DNA of 35,209 nucleotides from Thiobacillus denitrificans (GCA_020725005.1 DYFW01000013.1:1-35209), one strand, 5' to 3'; positions 1 to 9,693 are shown, numbered from the stretch's first letter. Program-made: numbers and translations. Notes: generated from the sequence alone by a model not told the origin.

Positions 1-1981
1 CGAATACATCCAGACCGACATCTGGGTGCGCTTCCAGAAGATGCGCGGCCACGACTGCCGCTACCTGTGCGCCGACGACACCCACGGCACCGCGATCATG
101 CTGCGTGCCGAGAAGGAAGGCATCACGCCGGAGGCGCTGATCCAGCGCGTATGGGGCGAGCACACGCGCGACTTCGCCGGTTTTCACATCGGCTTCGATC
201 ACTACTATTCGACGCATTCGGAGGAGAACCGGCAGCTCGCGTCGAAGATCTACCTCGCGCTGAAGGACGCGGGCCTGATCGAGGTGAAGACGATCGCGCA
301 GCTGTACGACCCGGTGAAGAACCTGTTCCTGCCCGACCGCTTCATCAAGGGCGAATGCCCGAAGTGCGGCGCGCCGGACCAGTACGGCGACAACTGCGAG
401 GTGTGCGGCGCAACCTACAGCCCGACCGACCTGAAGAATCCGGTCTCCGCCGTGTCGGGCGCCACCCCGGTGCACAAGGACTCCGAGCACCATTTCTTCA
501 AGCTCGGCGACTGCGAGGCCTTCCTGCGCGAGTGGACGCGCTCCGGCGCGCTGCAGGACGAGGCCGCCAACAAGATGCAGGAATGGTTTGCGCAGGGCCT
601 GTCGAACTGGGACATCAGCCGCGACGCGCCCTACTTCGGCTTCGAAATCCCCGGCGCGCCGGGCAAGTATTTCTATGTGTGGCTCGACGCGCCGGTGGGC
701 TACATGGCGAGCTTCGCCAAATACGCGCAAGACCACGGACTCGACTTCGACGCCTGGTGGGGCGCGGAATCCAAGGCCGAACTGGTGCACTTCATCGGCA
801 AGGACATCCTCTATTTCCACGCCCTGTTCTGGCCGGCGATGCTCAAATTTTCCGGTTACCGCCTGCCGACGAAGATCTACGCGCACGGCTTCCTCACGGT
901 AAACGGCCAGAAGATGTCGAAGTCGCGCGGCACCTTCATCACTGCCGCAAGCTACCTCGAGCAGGGCATGAATCCCGAGTGGCTGCGCTACTACTATGCG
1001 GCCAAGCTCAACGGCAGCATGGAGGACATCGACCTCAACCTGGAGGACTTCGTCGCGCGGGTCAACGCAGACCTGGTCGGCAAGTTCATCAACATCGCCA
1101 GCCGCACCGCCGGCTTCATCCACAAGCAGTTCGGCGGCAGGCTTGCCGAAGGCGTCGCCAACCTCGAACTGATCGGTGATTTCCAGGCGGCGGCGGAAAC
1201 CATCGCCGCCCACTACGAAGCGCGCGACACCGCCCGTGCCCTGCGCGAGATCATGGCGCTCGCCGACCGCGCCAACCAGTACGTCGCGGACGAAAAACCC
1301 TGGGAACTGGCCAAGAAGCCCGAGGCCGTCTATCGCCTGCACGAAGTGTGCACGGTCGCGCTCAACCTGTTCCGCCTGCTGACGCTCTATCTCAAGCCCG
1401 TGCTGCCGCGACTCGCGGCCGAGGTCGAGACCTTCCTCGCCATCGAGCCGCTTGCCTGGAAGGATGCGCAGGCGCTGTTCCTCCGCCAGAAAATCAACCC
1501 CTACACCCACCTCATGACCCGTATCGACCTGAAAGCCATCGACGCCCTGATCGACGCCAACCGGCAGAATCTCGAGCCGGCGCCGGCGCCCGCACCGGTA
1601 CGCCACGCCGAAGCCCAGGCACACGCCGTGCAGGCCGCGGCGCCCGTCGCCGAAACCATCGGCATCGACGACTTCGCCAAGGTCGACCTGCGCATCGCGC
1701 GCATCGCAGAGGCCGCCCACGTCGAAGGCGCGGACAAGCTGTTGCGCCTCACACTCGATCTCGGCCCGCTCGGCACGCGCCAGGTGTTTGCCGGCATCAA
1801 GTCGGCGTACGCGCCGGAAGCGCTGGTCGGCCGCCTCACGGTGATGGTCGCCAACCTTGCGCCGCGCAAGATGAAGTTCGGCATGAGCGAAGGCATGGTG
1901 CTCGCCGCCTCCGGGGATGCCCCCGGCCTCTTCCTCCTGTCGCCCGACGCCGGCGCCGCGCCGGGCATGAAAGTGAAGTGA
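1..1981 (+). CDS. metG: Methionyl-tRNA synthetase, 5'-truncated by the window edge
   Basis: Cytoplasmic enzyme that charges tRNA-Met with methionine using ATP. The frame is open from base 2, so the true start lies to the left; by recall of the E. coli protein about 27 residues are missing, including the HIGH-type ATP motif. Visible parts: the zinc-binding connective insert with two CxxC pairs (Cys codons at 356, 365, 395 and 404), the KMSKS loop at 911-925, an alpha-helical anticodon-binding region after about 1020, a low-complexity Ala/Pro linker near 1575-1660, and a C-terminal EMAP/tRNA-binding domain from about 1660 that drives dimer formation in long bacterial MetRS. The length and domain order match the long (about 680-residue) proteobacterial form. 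acyP follows after 4 bases, so the two are probably co-transcribed. Family assignment is very secure. Confidence 0.97.
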   Translation, partial: EYIQTDIWVRFQKMRGHDCRYLCADDTHGTAIMLRAEKEGITPEALIQRVWGEHTRDFAGFHIGFDHYYSTHSEENRQLASKIYLALKDAGLIEVKTIAQLYDPVKNLFLPDRFIKGECPKCGAPDQYGDNCEVCGATYSPTDLKNPVSAVSGATPVHKDSEHHFFKLGDCEAFLREWTRSGALQDEAANKMQEWFAQGLSNWDISRDAPYFGFEIPGAPGKYFYVWLDAPVGYMASFAKYAQDHGLDFDAWWGAESKAELVHFIGKDILYFHALFWPAMLKFSGYRLPTKIYAHGFLTVNGQKMSKSRGTFITAASYLEQGMNPEWLRYYYAAKLNGSMEDIDLNLEDFVARVNADLVGKFINIASRTAGFIHKQFGGRLAEGVANLELIGDFQAAAETIAAHYEARDTARALREIMALADRANQYVADEKPWELAKKPEAVYRLHEVCTVALNLFRLLTLYLKPVLPRLAAEVETFLAIEPLAWKDAQALFLRQKINPYTHLMTRIDLKAIDALIDANRQNLEPAPAPAPVRHAEAQAHAVQAAAPVAETIGIDDFAKVDLRIARIAEAAHVEGADKLLRLTLDLGPLGTRQVFAGIKSAYAPEALVGRLTVMVANLAPRKMKFGMSEGMVLAASGDAPGLFLLSPDAGAAPGMKVK

Positions 1982-1985
1982 TCCG

Positions 1986-2255
1986 ATGAAGACGCGTCAC
2001 CTGCGCATCCACGGCCGCGTGCAGGGCGTCTGGTTTCGCGAATCGATGCGGCAGGAGGCCGCGCGGCTGGGCGTGACGGGCTGGGTACGCAACACGGCCG
2101 ACGGGAAAGTCGAGGCCGTGGTGCAGGGGCCGGCCGAGGCGGTCGACGCGCTGATCGCCTGGGCGCACAAGGGACCGCCCATGGCGCGGGTGGAACGGGT
2201 CGAGGTCAGCGAGGCCGGAGGAACGTTCCAGGGCTTCGAGAAGCGGCGGGATTAG
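1986..2255 (+). CDS. acyP: Acylphosphatase
   Basis: Small (89-residue) cytosolic enzyme that hydrolyses carboxyl-phosphate bonds of acyl phosphates. It shows the family signature GRVQGVWFR with the phosphate-binding arginine at residue 18, and the catalytic asparagine at residue 36 in the GWVRN motif. The length is normal for the family. The ATG lies 4 bases after the metG stop, and a weak purine-rich sequence in the end of metG would serve as ribosome binding site. No T-rich terminator follows on this strand: the strong hairpin downstream is followed by A/T-mixed sequence on the plus strand and points the other way. Confidence 0.93.
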   Translation: MKTRHLRIHGRVQGVWFRESMRQEAARLGVTGWVRNTADGKVEAVVQGPAEAVDALIAWAHKGPPMARVERVEVSEAGGTFQGFEKRRD

Positions 2256-2273
2256 GCCGGACGGCGACAAGCC

Positions 2274-2303
2274 AAAAAAATGCCCGGTTCGGGGGAACCG
2301 GGC
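2274..2303 (-). terminator. Rho-independent terminator of the sRNA (and any dnaE read-through)
   Basis: A perfect 9-bp stem, GCCCGGTTC / GAACCGGGC (2303-2295 with 2290-2282), has a four-base loop and is followed on the minus strand by one A and seven T (2280-2274). On the plus strand the bases after the stem are AAATAT, so it does not terminate acyP. Confidence 0.88.
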
Positions 2304-2370
2304 AAATATCCACCAAAGGAGGAGGATTGGAGGAGACAACACCAAAACACCCTTGCGGTGCATCAGTGTT
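2274..2370 (-). ncRNA. Candidate small regulatory RNA with CU-rich anti-Shine-Dalgarno loop
   Basis: About 97 nt, predicted from a promoter (TTGACA at 2405-2400, spacer 17) to an intrinsic terminator. Reading the minus strand it folds into three stem-loops. Stem-loop 1 spans 2370-2338: AACACU pairs with GGUGUU, and inside it CACC (2360-2357) pairs with GGUG (2351-2348). Stem-loop 2 spans 2333-2310: CCUCCAA and UUGGUGG pair with one U-U mismatch and display a 10-nt loop UCCUCCUCCU at 2326-2317. Stem-loop 3 (2303-2282) is the terminator with a CCCC loop followed by A and U7. The linker before stem-loop 2 reads UUGUCUCC. Both CU-rich segments are complementary to Shine-Dalgarno sequences, which suggests a trans-acting, probably Hfq-dependent repressor of translation. 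The layout recalls the three-stem sibling sRNAs of Neisseria, from memory and without a search. It could instead be a processed dnaE 3' product, but it has its own promoter. Confidence 0.7.
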
Positions 2371-2405
2371 ATTAGAATTTTCTAATATTAGAAAACGCTT
2401 GTCAA
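2371..2405 (-). promoter_or_regulatory. Promoter of the candidate sRNA, overlapped by AT-rich dyads
   Basis: The -35 hexamer is a perfect TTGACA (2405-2400). After a 17-base spacer comes GAAAAT (2382-2377, 4 of 6 matches to TATAAT), predicting a start near 2370. An 18-bp perfect palindrome, TTTTCTAATATTAGAAAA (2378-2395), covers the spacer and most of the -10. A second dyad, ATTAGAA-AA-TTCTAAT (2386-2371), overlaps it, giving three half-sites (2393-2387, 2386-2380, 2377-2371). This is the expected look of an operator for a dimeric repressor; the regulator is unknown. Confidence 0.55.
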
Positions 2406-2455
2406 ACACTTTTTGCACCGCCCTGCCCGGCCCTGTCGTATCCGTCTGAATTCGC

Positions 2456-5400
2456 TCAATAAACAACCTGTACCGCGGCGGGATCGAGCCAGTCGCCCAG
2501 GGACTCGATCAGGCGGTCGTCCAGCCGCACACGCCAGTCGTCGCCCAGACGCACCCGGCAGCGGGCCCGGGGGTTGTGGTAATCGACCCAGACCGGGCAA
2601 CCGTCTTGCTCGGCCCGGTAAGGCGCGAGCAGTTCCCTGAGCTTGCGGCCGCTCGACTGGCCGTTGCAGGCGAGCCGCAGTGCCTGGGCAAAGCGGGTAC
2701 GCGCGCCCGCCAGGTCATGGATGCGCTCGCCGGTCACCCGCACGCCGCCCGAATAATCGTCGCGGTTGACCTTGCCCTCGATCACCAGCAGCGCGTCCTC
2801 TTTCAGCAGGTGGCGGTTCTGTTCGAAAAGCTCGTTGAAGATCACGACCTCGACCTGCGCGGTCGCGTCGTCGAGCAGCAGGATCAGCATCTTGCCGCGC
2901 CGCGTCATCTGCGTGCGCAGCGACACGACGATGCCGGCGAGCAAGACCGGCTCGCGTGACGGCTCCAGGCTGTCGAGCCGCTTCCTGGCGAAACTGGCGA
3001 CTTCCTGGCTGTAGACGGTGAAGGGGTGGCCGCTGAAAAAATAACCGAGCGCGGATTTTTCCTGGGCGAGTCTTTCCTGCTCGGACCAGCGCGGCGCGGC
3101 GACCAGATCCTCGCCGCCGCCGTCGAGCGCTTCGCCGAACAGCCCCACCTGGCCGCCGCTCTTGGCCTTGCGGTCGGCCGCTTCCAGCGCGGGGCCGATC
3201 GATGCCATCAGGCTTGCACGGTGGTCGTTCAAGCTGTCGAAGGCGCCGGCCTTGACCAGCGCCTCGAGCACGCGACGGTTGAGATAGCGCTTGTCGACGC
3301 GGCGGGCGAGGTCGAACAGGCCCTGGTAGGGGCCGTTCGCCTCGCGCTCGGCGACGATCGCGCCAATGGCCGCCTCGCCGCTGCCCTTGATCGCGCCGAG
3401 GCCGTAGCGGATCTCGGTCGGGCTCACCGGTTCGAAACGGTAGCCGGAAAGGTTGATGTCCGGGCCGAGCATGACGAGGCCATTGGCGCGGCAATCCTCG
3501 TAGAAGACGCGCACCTTGTCGGTATCGGACATTTCCGAGGACATCGTCGCCGCCATGAATTCGGCCGGGTAATGCGCCTTCAGCCACGCCGTTTGATACG
3601 CCACCAGGGCGTAGGCCGCGGAGTGCGACTTGTTGAAGCCGTACTCGGCGAATTTCTCCATCAGGTCGAACAGGCGCTCGGCAACCTTGGTGTCCGCCCC
3701 GCGCCTGGCCGCGCCGGCCAGGAAGATCTCGCGCTGCTTGGCCATCTCCTCGGGCTTCTTCTTGCCCATGGCGCGGCGCAGCAGGTCGGCGGCACCGAGG
3801 CTGTAGCCCGCGAGGATCTGCGCGACCAGCATCACCTGTTCCTGGTAGACGATGATGCCGTAGGTCGACTTCAGCACCGGCTCGAGATCGGGGTGGAAAT
3901 ACTCCGGCTTCTGCTTGCCCTGCTTGCGCGCGATGAAGTCATCCACCATGCCCGAGCCGAGCGGGCCCGGGCGGTTGAGCGCCATCAGGGCGATGATGTC
4001 CTCGAAGCAGTCACCCTTGAGCTTTTTCTCCAGATCCTTGGCCGAGCGCGATTCCGACTGGAACACCGCGGTGGTGTTGCCGTCGGCGAAGAGCTTGTAG
4101 ACGGCGGGATCGTCGAGCGGCAGGTCTTCCAGGCGGAAATTCTCCATGCCCGGGCGGCGCTGCACGAAGCGCACCGCCTCGGCAAGGATGGTGAGCGTGC
4201 GCAGGCCGAGGAAGTCGAACTTGACCAGGCCGATCGCCTCGACGTCGTCCTTGTCGAATTGCGACACCACCGCGTCCGAGCCTTCGGCGCGGTAGAGCGG
4301 ACAGAAGTCGGTGAGTTTCCCCGGCGCGATCAGCACGCCCCCGGCGTGCATGCCGACATTGCGCGTGAGTTCCTCGAGCTTTTCCGCCAGGCCAAAGAGC
4401 TCCTGCACTTCCTCTTCCTGCTCGTAGCGCTCCTTCAGCTGCGGCTCCATCTCCAGCGCCTTCGCGAGCGACACCGGCTTCACGCCTTCGATCGGCACCA
4501 GCTTGGAGAGCTTGTCGCAATAGTTGTAAGGCATGTCGAGCACGCGGCCGACGTCGCGGATGACCGACTTGGAGCCCAGCGTGCCGAAGGTGGCGATCTG
4601 CGATACCGCCGCGTGGCCGTACTTGTCCTTCACGTACTGGATCACGCGGTCGCGACCGTCCTGGCAGAAGTCGATGTCGAAGTCGGGCATCGACACCCGC
4701 TCGGGGTTGAGGAAGCGTTCGAACAGCAGGTCGTAGCGCAGCGGATCGAGGTCGGTGATCGACAGGCAGTAGGCGACCAGCGAGCCCGCGCCCGAGCCGC
4801 GCCCCGGCCCCACCGGCACGCCGTTGTGCTTGGCCCAGTTGATGAAGTCCGAGACGATCAGGAAATAGCCCGGAAAACCCATCTGGATGATCGTGCCGAG
4901 CTCGAACTCGAGCCGCGCGGTGTATTCGGGCAGCTTCGCCGCGCGCTCGGCCGCGTCCGGATAGAGGCGCGCCATGCGCGCGTGCAGCCCCTCGTAGGAA
5001 CGCTGCCGGATATAGTCGTCCAGGCTCATGCCGTCCGGCGTCGGGAAATCCGGCAGGCGGCTCTTCCCGAGTTCCAGCGTGAGGTTGCAGCGCTTGGCGA
5101 TCTCGACGCTGTTCGCAAGCGCCTCGGGCAGGTCGGCGAACAACTCGGCCATCTCGTCTGGCGATTTGAAATACTGCTCGGCGGTGAAGACCCGCGGGCG
5201 GCGCGGGTCGCCCAGCATCATGCCTTCGGCGATGCACACGCGCGCCTCGTGCGCCTTGAAGTCGTCTGCCGCAAGAAACTGGATCGGGTGGGTCGCGACG
5301 GCGGGCAGGCCCAGGGCCGCGCCGATGTCGAGCAGGCCGTCGATCAGGCGTTCGGCGTGCGGCTGGCCGTAACGCTGCAGTTCCAGGTAATAGCGCCCGG

Positions 5401-5887
5401 GGAACAGGCCGGCCCAGGTCTCGGCGGCGGCGCGTGCGGCGTCGGGTTTGTCGTCGAGCAGCGCCTGCGCGACATTGCCGGCGTCGCCGCCGGACAGCGC
5501 GATGAGGCCCTCGGTGCCTTCGGCGAACCAGGCCGGGTCGATCTCCGCGCGACCGCGATACATGTTCTCCTGGTAGGCGCGGGAGAGCAGTTCGCACAGG
5601 CGGCGGTAGCCCTCGCGGTGCTGGACCAGCAGCAACAGGCGCGACGGGCGGTTGCGGTCGGTGGCCTGGGAAAGCCACACGTCGCAGCCGAACAGGGGCT
5701 TCACGCCCGCGCCGCGCGCCGCACGGTAGAACTTGATCCAGCCGAAGGTGTTGGACAGGTCGGTCAGGCCCAGCGCCGGCATGCCGGTCGCACGCGCACG
5801 CTCGACCGCGTCGTTCAGCCGCACCAGCCCGTCGGTGATGGAAAACTCGCTGTGCAGGCGGAGGTGGATGAAGCGCGGCTCGGTCAT
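2456..5887 (-). CDS. dnaE: DNA polymerase III alpha subunit
   Basis: Catalytic subunit of the replicative polymerase (1143 residues; E. coli 1160). The N-terminal PHP domain starts at once with HLRLHSEFS (His8, His12). The C-family polymerase core carries the acidic motif PDFDIDF near residue 400, and the finger/tau-binding regions follow. An OB-fold lies near residues 970-1060 (SLRTQMTRRGKMLILLLDDA region), with a C-terminal segment after it. The ATG at 5887 gives the normal N-terminus. A -10-like TAAAAT lies at 5920-5915, about 30 bases upstream, without a good -35. There is no terminator directly after the stop; the nearest on this strand is the sRNA terminator about 150 bases further, so dnaE transcripts could run through the sRNA gene. 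Assignment is secure. Confidence 0.98.
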   Translation of the reverse strand: MTEPRFIHLRLHSEFSITDGLVRLNDAVERARATGMPALGLTDLSNTFGWIKFYRAARGAGVKPLFGCDVWLSQATDRNRPSRLLLLVQHREGYRRLCELLSRAYQENMYRGRAEIDPAWFAEGTEGLIALSGGDAGNVAQALLDDKPDAARAAAETWAGLFPGRYYLELQRYGQPHAERLIDGLLDIGAALGLPAVATHPIQFLAADDFKAHEARVCIAEGMMLGDPRRPRVFTAEQYFKSPDEMAELFADLPEALANSVEIAKRCNLTLELGKSRLPDFPTPDGMSLDDYIRQRSYEGLHARMARLYPDAAERAAKLPEYTARLEFELGTIIQMGFPGYFLIVSDFINWAKHNGVPVGPGRGSGAGSLVAYCLSITDLDPLRYDLLFERFLNPERVSMPDFDIDFCQDGRDRVIQYVKDKYGHAAVSQIATFGTLGSKSVIRDVGRVLDMPYNYCDKLSKLVPIEGVKPVSLAKALEMEPQLKERYEQEEEVQELFGLAEKLEELTRNVGMHAGGVLIAPGKLTDFCPLYRAEGSDAVVSQFDKDDVEAIGLVKFDFLGLRTLTILAEAVRFVQRRPGMENFRLEDLPLDDPAVYKLFADGNTTAVFQSESRSAKDLEKKLKGDCFEDIIALMALNRPGPLGSGMVDDFIARKQGKQKPEYFHPDLEPVLKSTYGIIVYQEQVMLVAQILAGYSLGAADLLRRAMGKKKPEEMAKQREIFLAGAARRGADTKVAERLFDLMEKFAEYGFNKSHSAAYALVAYQTAWLKAHYPAEFMAATMSSEMSDTDKVRVFYEDCRANGLVMLGPDINLSGYRFEPVSPTEIRYGLGAIKGSGEAAIGAIVAEREANGPYQGLFDLARRVDKRYLNRRVLEALVKAGAFDSLNDHRASLMASIGPALEAADRKAKSGGQVGLFGEALDGGGEDLVAAPRWSEQERLAQEKSALGYFFSGHPFTVYSQEVASFARKRLDSLEPSREPVLLAGIVVSLRTQMTRRGKMLILLLDDATAQVEVVIFNELFEQNRHLLKEDALLVIEGKVNRDDYSGGVRVTGERIHDLAGARTRFAQALRLACNGQSSGRKLRELLAPYRAEQDGCPVWVDYHNPRARCRVRLGDDWRVRLDDRLIESLGDWLDPAAVQVVY

Positions 5888-5941
5888 GGCAAAACGGCGG
5901 GGGATCAGGGCGCCATTTTAACGCCGCGCCACAGCCCGCTG

Positions 5942-5970
5942 AAAAACAAAAGGCAGCCGCAGCTGCCTTT
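5942..5970 (-). terminator. Terminator downstream of efp
   Basis: Perfect 9-bp stem AAAGGCAGC / GCTGCCTTT (5949-5957 and 5962-5970) with a four-base loop. On the minus strand the stem runs into T-rich sequence (complement of the A-rich 5942-5951). It lies about 120 bases past the efp stop, leaving a long 3' untranslated region that contains the inverted repeat at 5990-6092. It may also work weakly on the plus strand (CTTTGTTC). Confidence 0.72.
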
Positions 5971-5989
5971 GTTCGATCAAACGAGTGCT

Positions 5990-6092
5990 ATTCCGATTCG
6001 ATTAGGGCCGAGACGCGAAGACGAGCCGAAGACAGTGCTGAAGCACGGCGAGGCGAAGTCGACAAAGTATCGGCTCTAACTCGAGTCGGAAT
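5990..6092. repeat. Long imperfect inverted repeat overlapping the efp stop codon
   Basis: The left arm (5990-6011) and right arm (6070-6092) pair over 22 positions with one bulged base. Between them are 58 purine-rich bases with a small hairpin, GTGC-TGAA-GCAC. The right arm reaches the first bases of the efp stop codon (6092-6094). The two non-Watson-Crick positions are U-G and G-U pairs if the plus strand is transcribed, but A-C mismatches if the minus strand is, so the fold is better on the strand opposite to efp. I do not recognise the element. Confidence 0.6.
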
Positions 6093-6652
6093 CAGTTTGC
6101 GCGGCGCTTGAATTCGTTCGTGCGGGTGTCGATCTCGATCATGTCGCCGATCTCGACGAAGGCCGGCACCTGCACTTCAAAGCCGGTGGGCTTGATGCGC
6201 GCGGGTTTCAGCACCTTGCCGGACGTGTCGCCGCGCACGGCAGGCTCGGTATACTCGACTTCGCGCACCACGGTGGTGGGCATCTCGACCGAGATCGCCT
6301 TGCCATCGTAGAACACGACTTCGACCGGCATGCCGTCTTCGAGATAGTTGAGCGCATCGCCGAGGTTGTCGCCCTCGACTTCGTACTGGTTGTACTCGCT
6401 GTCCATGAACACGTACAGCGGGTCCGCGAAGTAGGAATAGGTGCATTCCTTGCGGTCGAGCACGACGGTGTCGAACTTGTCGTCGGCACGATAGACCGAC
6501 TCCATGCCTGCCCCGGTGAGCAGGTTCTTCATTTTCATCTTGACGACGGAAGCGTTGCGGCCGGATTTCGAGAATTCGGCCTTCTGCACCACCATCGGGT
6601 CTTTGCCGACCATCACGACGTTGCCGGCGCGGAGTTCCTGGGCAATTTTCAT
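6092..6652 (-). CDS. efp: Elongation factor P (Arg32, EarP-modified type)
   Basis: 186 residues; relieves ribosome stalling at polyproline stretches by acting between the P and E sites. It has the KOW-like N-domain and two OB-fold domains of the family and ends with the usual [12 protein letters not shown]-type tail. The tip of the first domain reads SKSGRNASV, placing arginine at residue 32; the lysine-type EF-P has Lys34 in this loop. Arg32 is the residue rhamnosylated by EarP in Pseudomonas, Shewanella and Neisseria, and earP is the next gene upstream on the same strand (43 bases between them). The start at 6652 is preceded by AGGA at a suitable distance. It is followed by a long structured 3' region and a terminator. 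Very secure. Confidence 0.97.
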   Translation of the reverse strand: MKIAQELRAGNVVMVGKDPMVVQKAEFSKSGRNASVVKMKMKNLLTGAGMESVYRADDKFDTVVLDRKECTYSYFADPLYVFMDSEYNQYEVEGDNLGDALNYLEDGMPVEVVFYDGKAISVEMPTTVVREVEYTEPAVRGDTSGKVLKPARIKPTGFEVQVPAFVEIGDMIEIDTRTNEFKRRAN

Positions 6653-6695
6653 GGATGTATCCTGGAAAAAATGAGCTAGGGATTGAGAAAACCCG

Positions 6696-7841
6696 CTATT
6701 TTAACTTGCTTTCCGCAAACTCCGCCAGCGCATCGGCCAGGTTGCCGAGCGCCTGCAGGCGCCCGGCCCAGGCGCGCGCGTGCGGCAGAAGCGCGGCTTC
6801 GTGTTCCCGCCACGCCGCCCACGCCGAGGCGATCGGCGGCGCGCCGGCCACGCCGTTCCAGCCTCGCCACAGGCCCCTGACGGCGTCGGCGGCGGCCGCG
6901 TCCAGCCCGCCGACGTACCGCCCGAGCAAGGCCTCCAGTTTGTCCCAGTGCGCGCGCCCGGCCTGGGGATAGGCCTGCCACACCAGGGGGCGCGCCGCCG
7001 CCTGTGCCCGCACGCAGGAATCCTCGCCACGCACGAAATTGAGGTCGCACGCCCACAGCAGGCGGTCGTAGGCGTCCTGGTCAGTGAACGGCAGCACCCG
7101 GATGCGCAGTGCGTCGCGCTGCGCCGTGTCGCCCGCCCTCAGCGCGGGCACTCCCAGCCAGGCCGCCAGCTGGGGAATCGCCCGCCCTTCCGGCACCAGG
7201 CAGGTGATCCGCCGCGGCTCCGCCGCCCAGGCGTCGAAAAGCGCGGGCAGCGCGGTATTTTCGTAGGCGAACAGGGAAACGCGCAATTCGTCCGGCGCCG
7301 GCATGCCAAGACCCAAGGCGCGCCAATAGCCGTCAATCTCCGCGGCCTGGAACGCGTCGCGCCGGGCCGGCAGTTCGCGCTCGATCAAGAGGCCGCCGGT
7401 GCCCGGCGTGTAGCCGGGAAAGAAGAAATGCTTGGTCAGGGGCAGCCGCGGGTGCGGCGACGGCAGGCCGTGGTGGCCGGCGACCCAAGCTTCCGCGCTG
7501 AGGTATTCGAGGTTGATCCACACCGGCGGCGGCGACAATTGCGCCATCGCGGCGAGATAGCTGTCGGGCAGCGCGCAGCCGAAAGCCTCGACGACGACCT
7601 GCGCCGGCTCGGCCGCGGCAAAGGGCGTGCGCCAGGCGTGCACCGCCACGCCCTCGCACGTCTGCGCGTCCAGGCCCGCGTCGATCGCCGGCCACAGGCG
7701 CCGGAACACGCCCAGATCGTCGACCCACAGCCGCACCCTGCGGTCCGGCGCGGCGGCGAGGCCGCGCGCCAGGCGCCAGGCCACGCCGATGTCGCCGTAG
7801 TTGTCGACGACATTGCAGAAGATGTCCCAGGTCACGCGCAT
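6696..7841 (-). CDS. earP: EF-P arginine rhamnosyltransferase EarP
   Basis: Inverting GT-B glycosyltransferase (381 residues; formerly DUF2331) that transfers rhamnose from dTDP-rhamnose to Arg32 of EF-P. The start was placed at ATG 7841 because the protein then opens with [20 protein letters not shown], the conserved N-terminus containing the catalytic Asp region and the [11 protein letters not shown] segment. The C-terminal nucleotide-sugar domain has [31 protein letters not shown], with the RGEDS-type motif. The frame is open further upstream but without family similarity. Ribosome binding site is weak. Enzyme and substrate genes are adjacent, which supports both calls. Confidence 0.95.
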   Translation of the reverse strand: MRVTWDIFCNVVDNYGDIGVAWRLARGLAAAPDRRVRLWVDDLGVFRRLWPAIDAGLDAQTCEGVAVHAWRTPFAAAEPAQVVVEAFGCALPDSYLAAMAQLSPPPVWINLEYLSAEAWVAGHHGLPSPHPRLPLTKHFFFPGYTPGTGGLLIERELPARRDAFQAAEIDGYWRALGLGMPAPDELRVSLFAYENTALPALFDAWAAEPRRITCLVPEGRAIPQLAAWLGVPALRAGDTAQRDALRIRVLPFTDQDAYDRLLWACDLNFVRGEDSCVRAQAAARPLVWQAYPQAGRAHWDKLEALLGRYVGGLDAAAADAVRGLWRGWNGVAGAPPIASAWAAWREHEAALLPHARAWAGRLQALGNLADALAEFAESKLK

Positions 7842-7919
7842 GGCGGGCATGCTACCGCATCGTCCCCGTGCGCGTCGGCAGGAAACCACAGTCGGCGCAA
7901 AGCCCTTGATATTTCACGC

Positions 7920-8113
7920 TTGACTCTTGTAAAAAGCCGGGGGCGGGAGTAAAAATGCAGTCAGTTTGGCTTCAAGAACCGTGCAGGTTTGGCATTACCG
8001 CAGGGGCATCACCGGGTAGCGCGCTTGAACTCAGACCGACGGCAACAAAAATCCGCCGTCCTGTCAGCCGCCGTAGCGGTTATGTTTCGTGTCACGCCAA
8101 GGAGGGAGTTTCA
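7920..8113 (+). promoter_or_regulatory. Promoter region and structured leader of the cold-shock gene
   Basis: Bases 7842-8113 carry no gene. TTGTAA (7927-7932), 17 bases and TAAAAA (7950-7955) form a possible promoter, which would leave a leader of about 150 nt. The leader contains hairpins such as GACGGC/GCCGTC (8038-8043 with 8055-8060) and CCGC/GCGG (8068-8071 with 8076-8079) before the strong ribosome site AAGGAGGGAG at 8099-8108. Long, temperature-sensitive leaders are characteristic of cspA-type genes; that this one acts so is inference. Confidence 0.5.
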
Positions 8114-8320
8114 ATGGCAACAGGTACTGTCAAGTGGTTCAGCGACGCCAAGGGCTTCGGGTTCATCACCCCCGATGACGGCGGCGAGGATGTATTCGCG
8201 CACTTCTCCGCCATCCAGACCAGCGGTTTCAAGACGCTCAAGGAAGGCCAGAAGGTGTCGTTCGAAGTCAGCCAGGGCCCCAAGGGCAAGCAGGCTTCCA
8301 ACATCCAGCCGCAAAGCTGA
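8114..8320 (+). CDS. Cold-shock protein, CspA family
   Basis: 68-residue single cold-shock domain, a five-stranded OB-fold that binds single-stranded RNA/DNA and melts secondary structure. RNP1 is KGFGFI (residues 13-18) and RNP2 is VFAHF (27-31); the protein opens with MATGTVKWF as usual. The start at 8114 follows an excellent ribosome binding site. The same frame is open upstream to 7955, but that part is leader, not protein. A strong bidirectional terminator follows 15 bases after the stop. Which csp paralogue it is cannot be told from the sequence. Confidence 0.96.
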   Translation: MATGTVKWFSDAKGFGFITPDDGGEDVFAHFSAIQTSGFKTLKEGQKVSFEVSQGPKGKQASNIQPQS

Positions 8321-8334
8321 GCGGATTCCAGTCC

Positions 8335-8368
8335 AGCAAAAAGCCCCGCCTTGGCGGGGCTTTTTGCT
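8335..8368. terminator. Bidirectional terminator between csp and icd
   Basis: A perfect 16-bp inverted repeat (8335-8350 and 8353-8368) with a GC-rich core GCCCCGCC/GGCGGGGC and A5/T5 flanks. It ends the csp transcript on the plus strand and the icd transcript on the minus strand, as expected for convergent genes. Confidence 0.94.
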
Positions 8369-8382
8369 GCCGGAAATGCCCA

Positions 8383-9624
<1,242 letters not shown>

Positions 9625-9693
9625 GGCGGTTTCAGGTTTAGAGCGGCGCTCGGGTAACGGTAAAATGGATGTTTTTGCGAGTATGTCTGCAGC

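Noticed and set aside
2282-2303. Terminator for acyP on the plus strand
   Set aside because: The plus-strand sequence after the stem is AAATAT without a T-tract; the T7 is on the minus strand only.
2311-2340. Purine-rich GGAGGAGG and GGAGGAG on the plus strand as ribosome binding sites
   Set aside because: No start codon follows at a usable distance and no ORF begins here. The sequence is the complement of the CU-rich sRNA segment.
2206-2466. An 86-codon minus-strand frame over the sRNA region
   Set aside because: It crosses the sRNA promoter, all stem-loops and the terminator and enters acyP; no protein features.
3026-6079. An open frame of more than 1000 codons on the plus strand opposite dnaE
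   Set aside because: It mirrors the codon structure of dnaE, is rich in Arg/Ala/His with no recognisable domain, and runs through the dnaE start and the efp-dnaE gap. Long antisense frames are common in such GC-rich DNA.
7955-8113. N-terminal extension of the cold-shock protein
   Set aside because: The frame is open, but a strong ribosome site and the canonical MATGTVKWF start lie at 8114; the upstream part is a leader.
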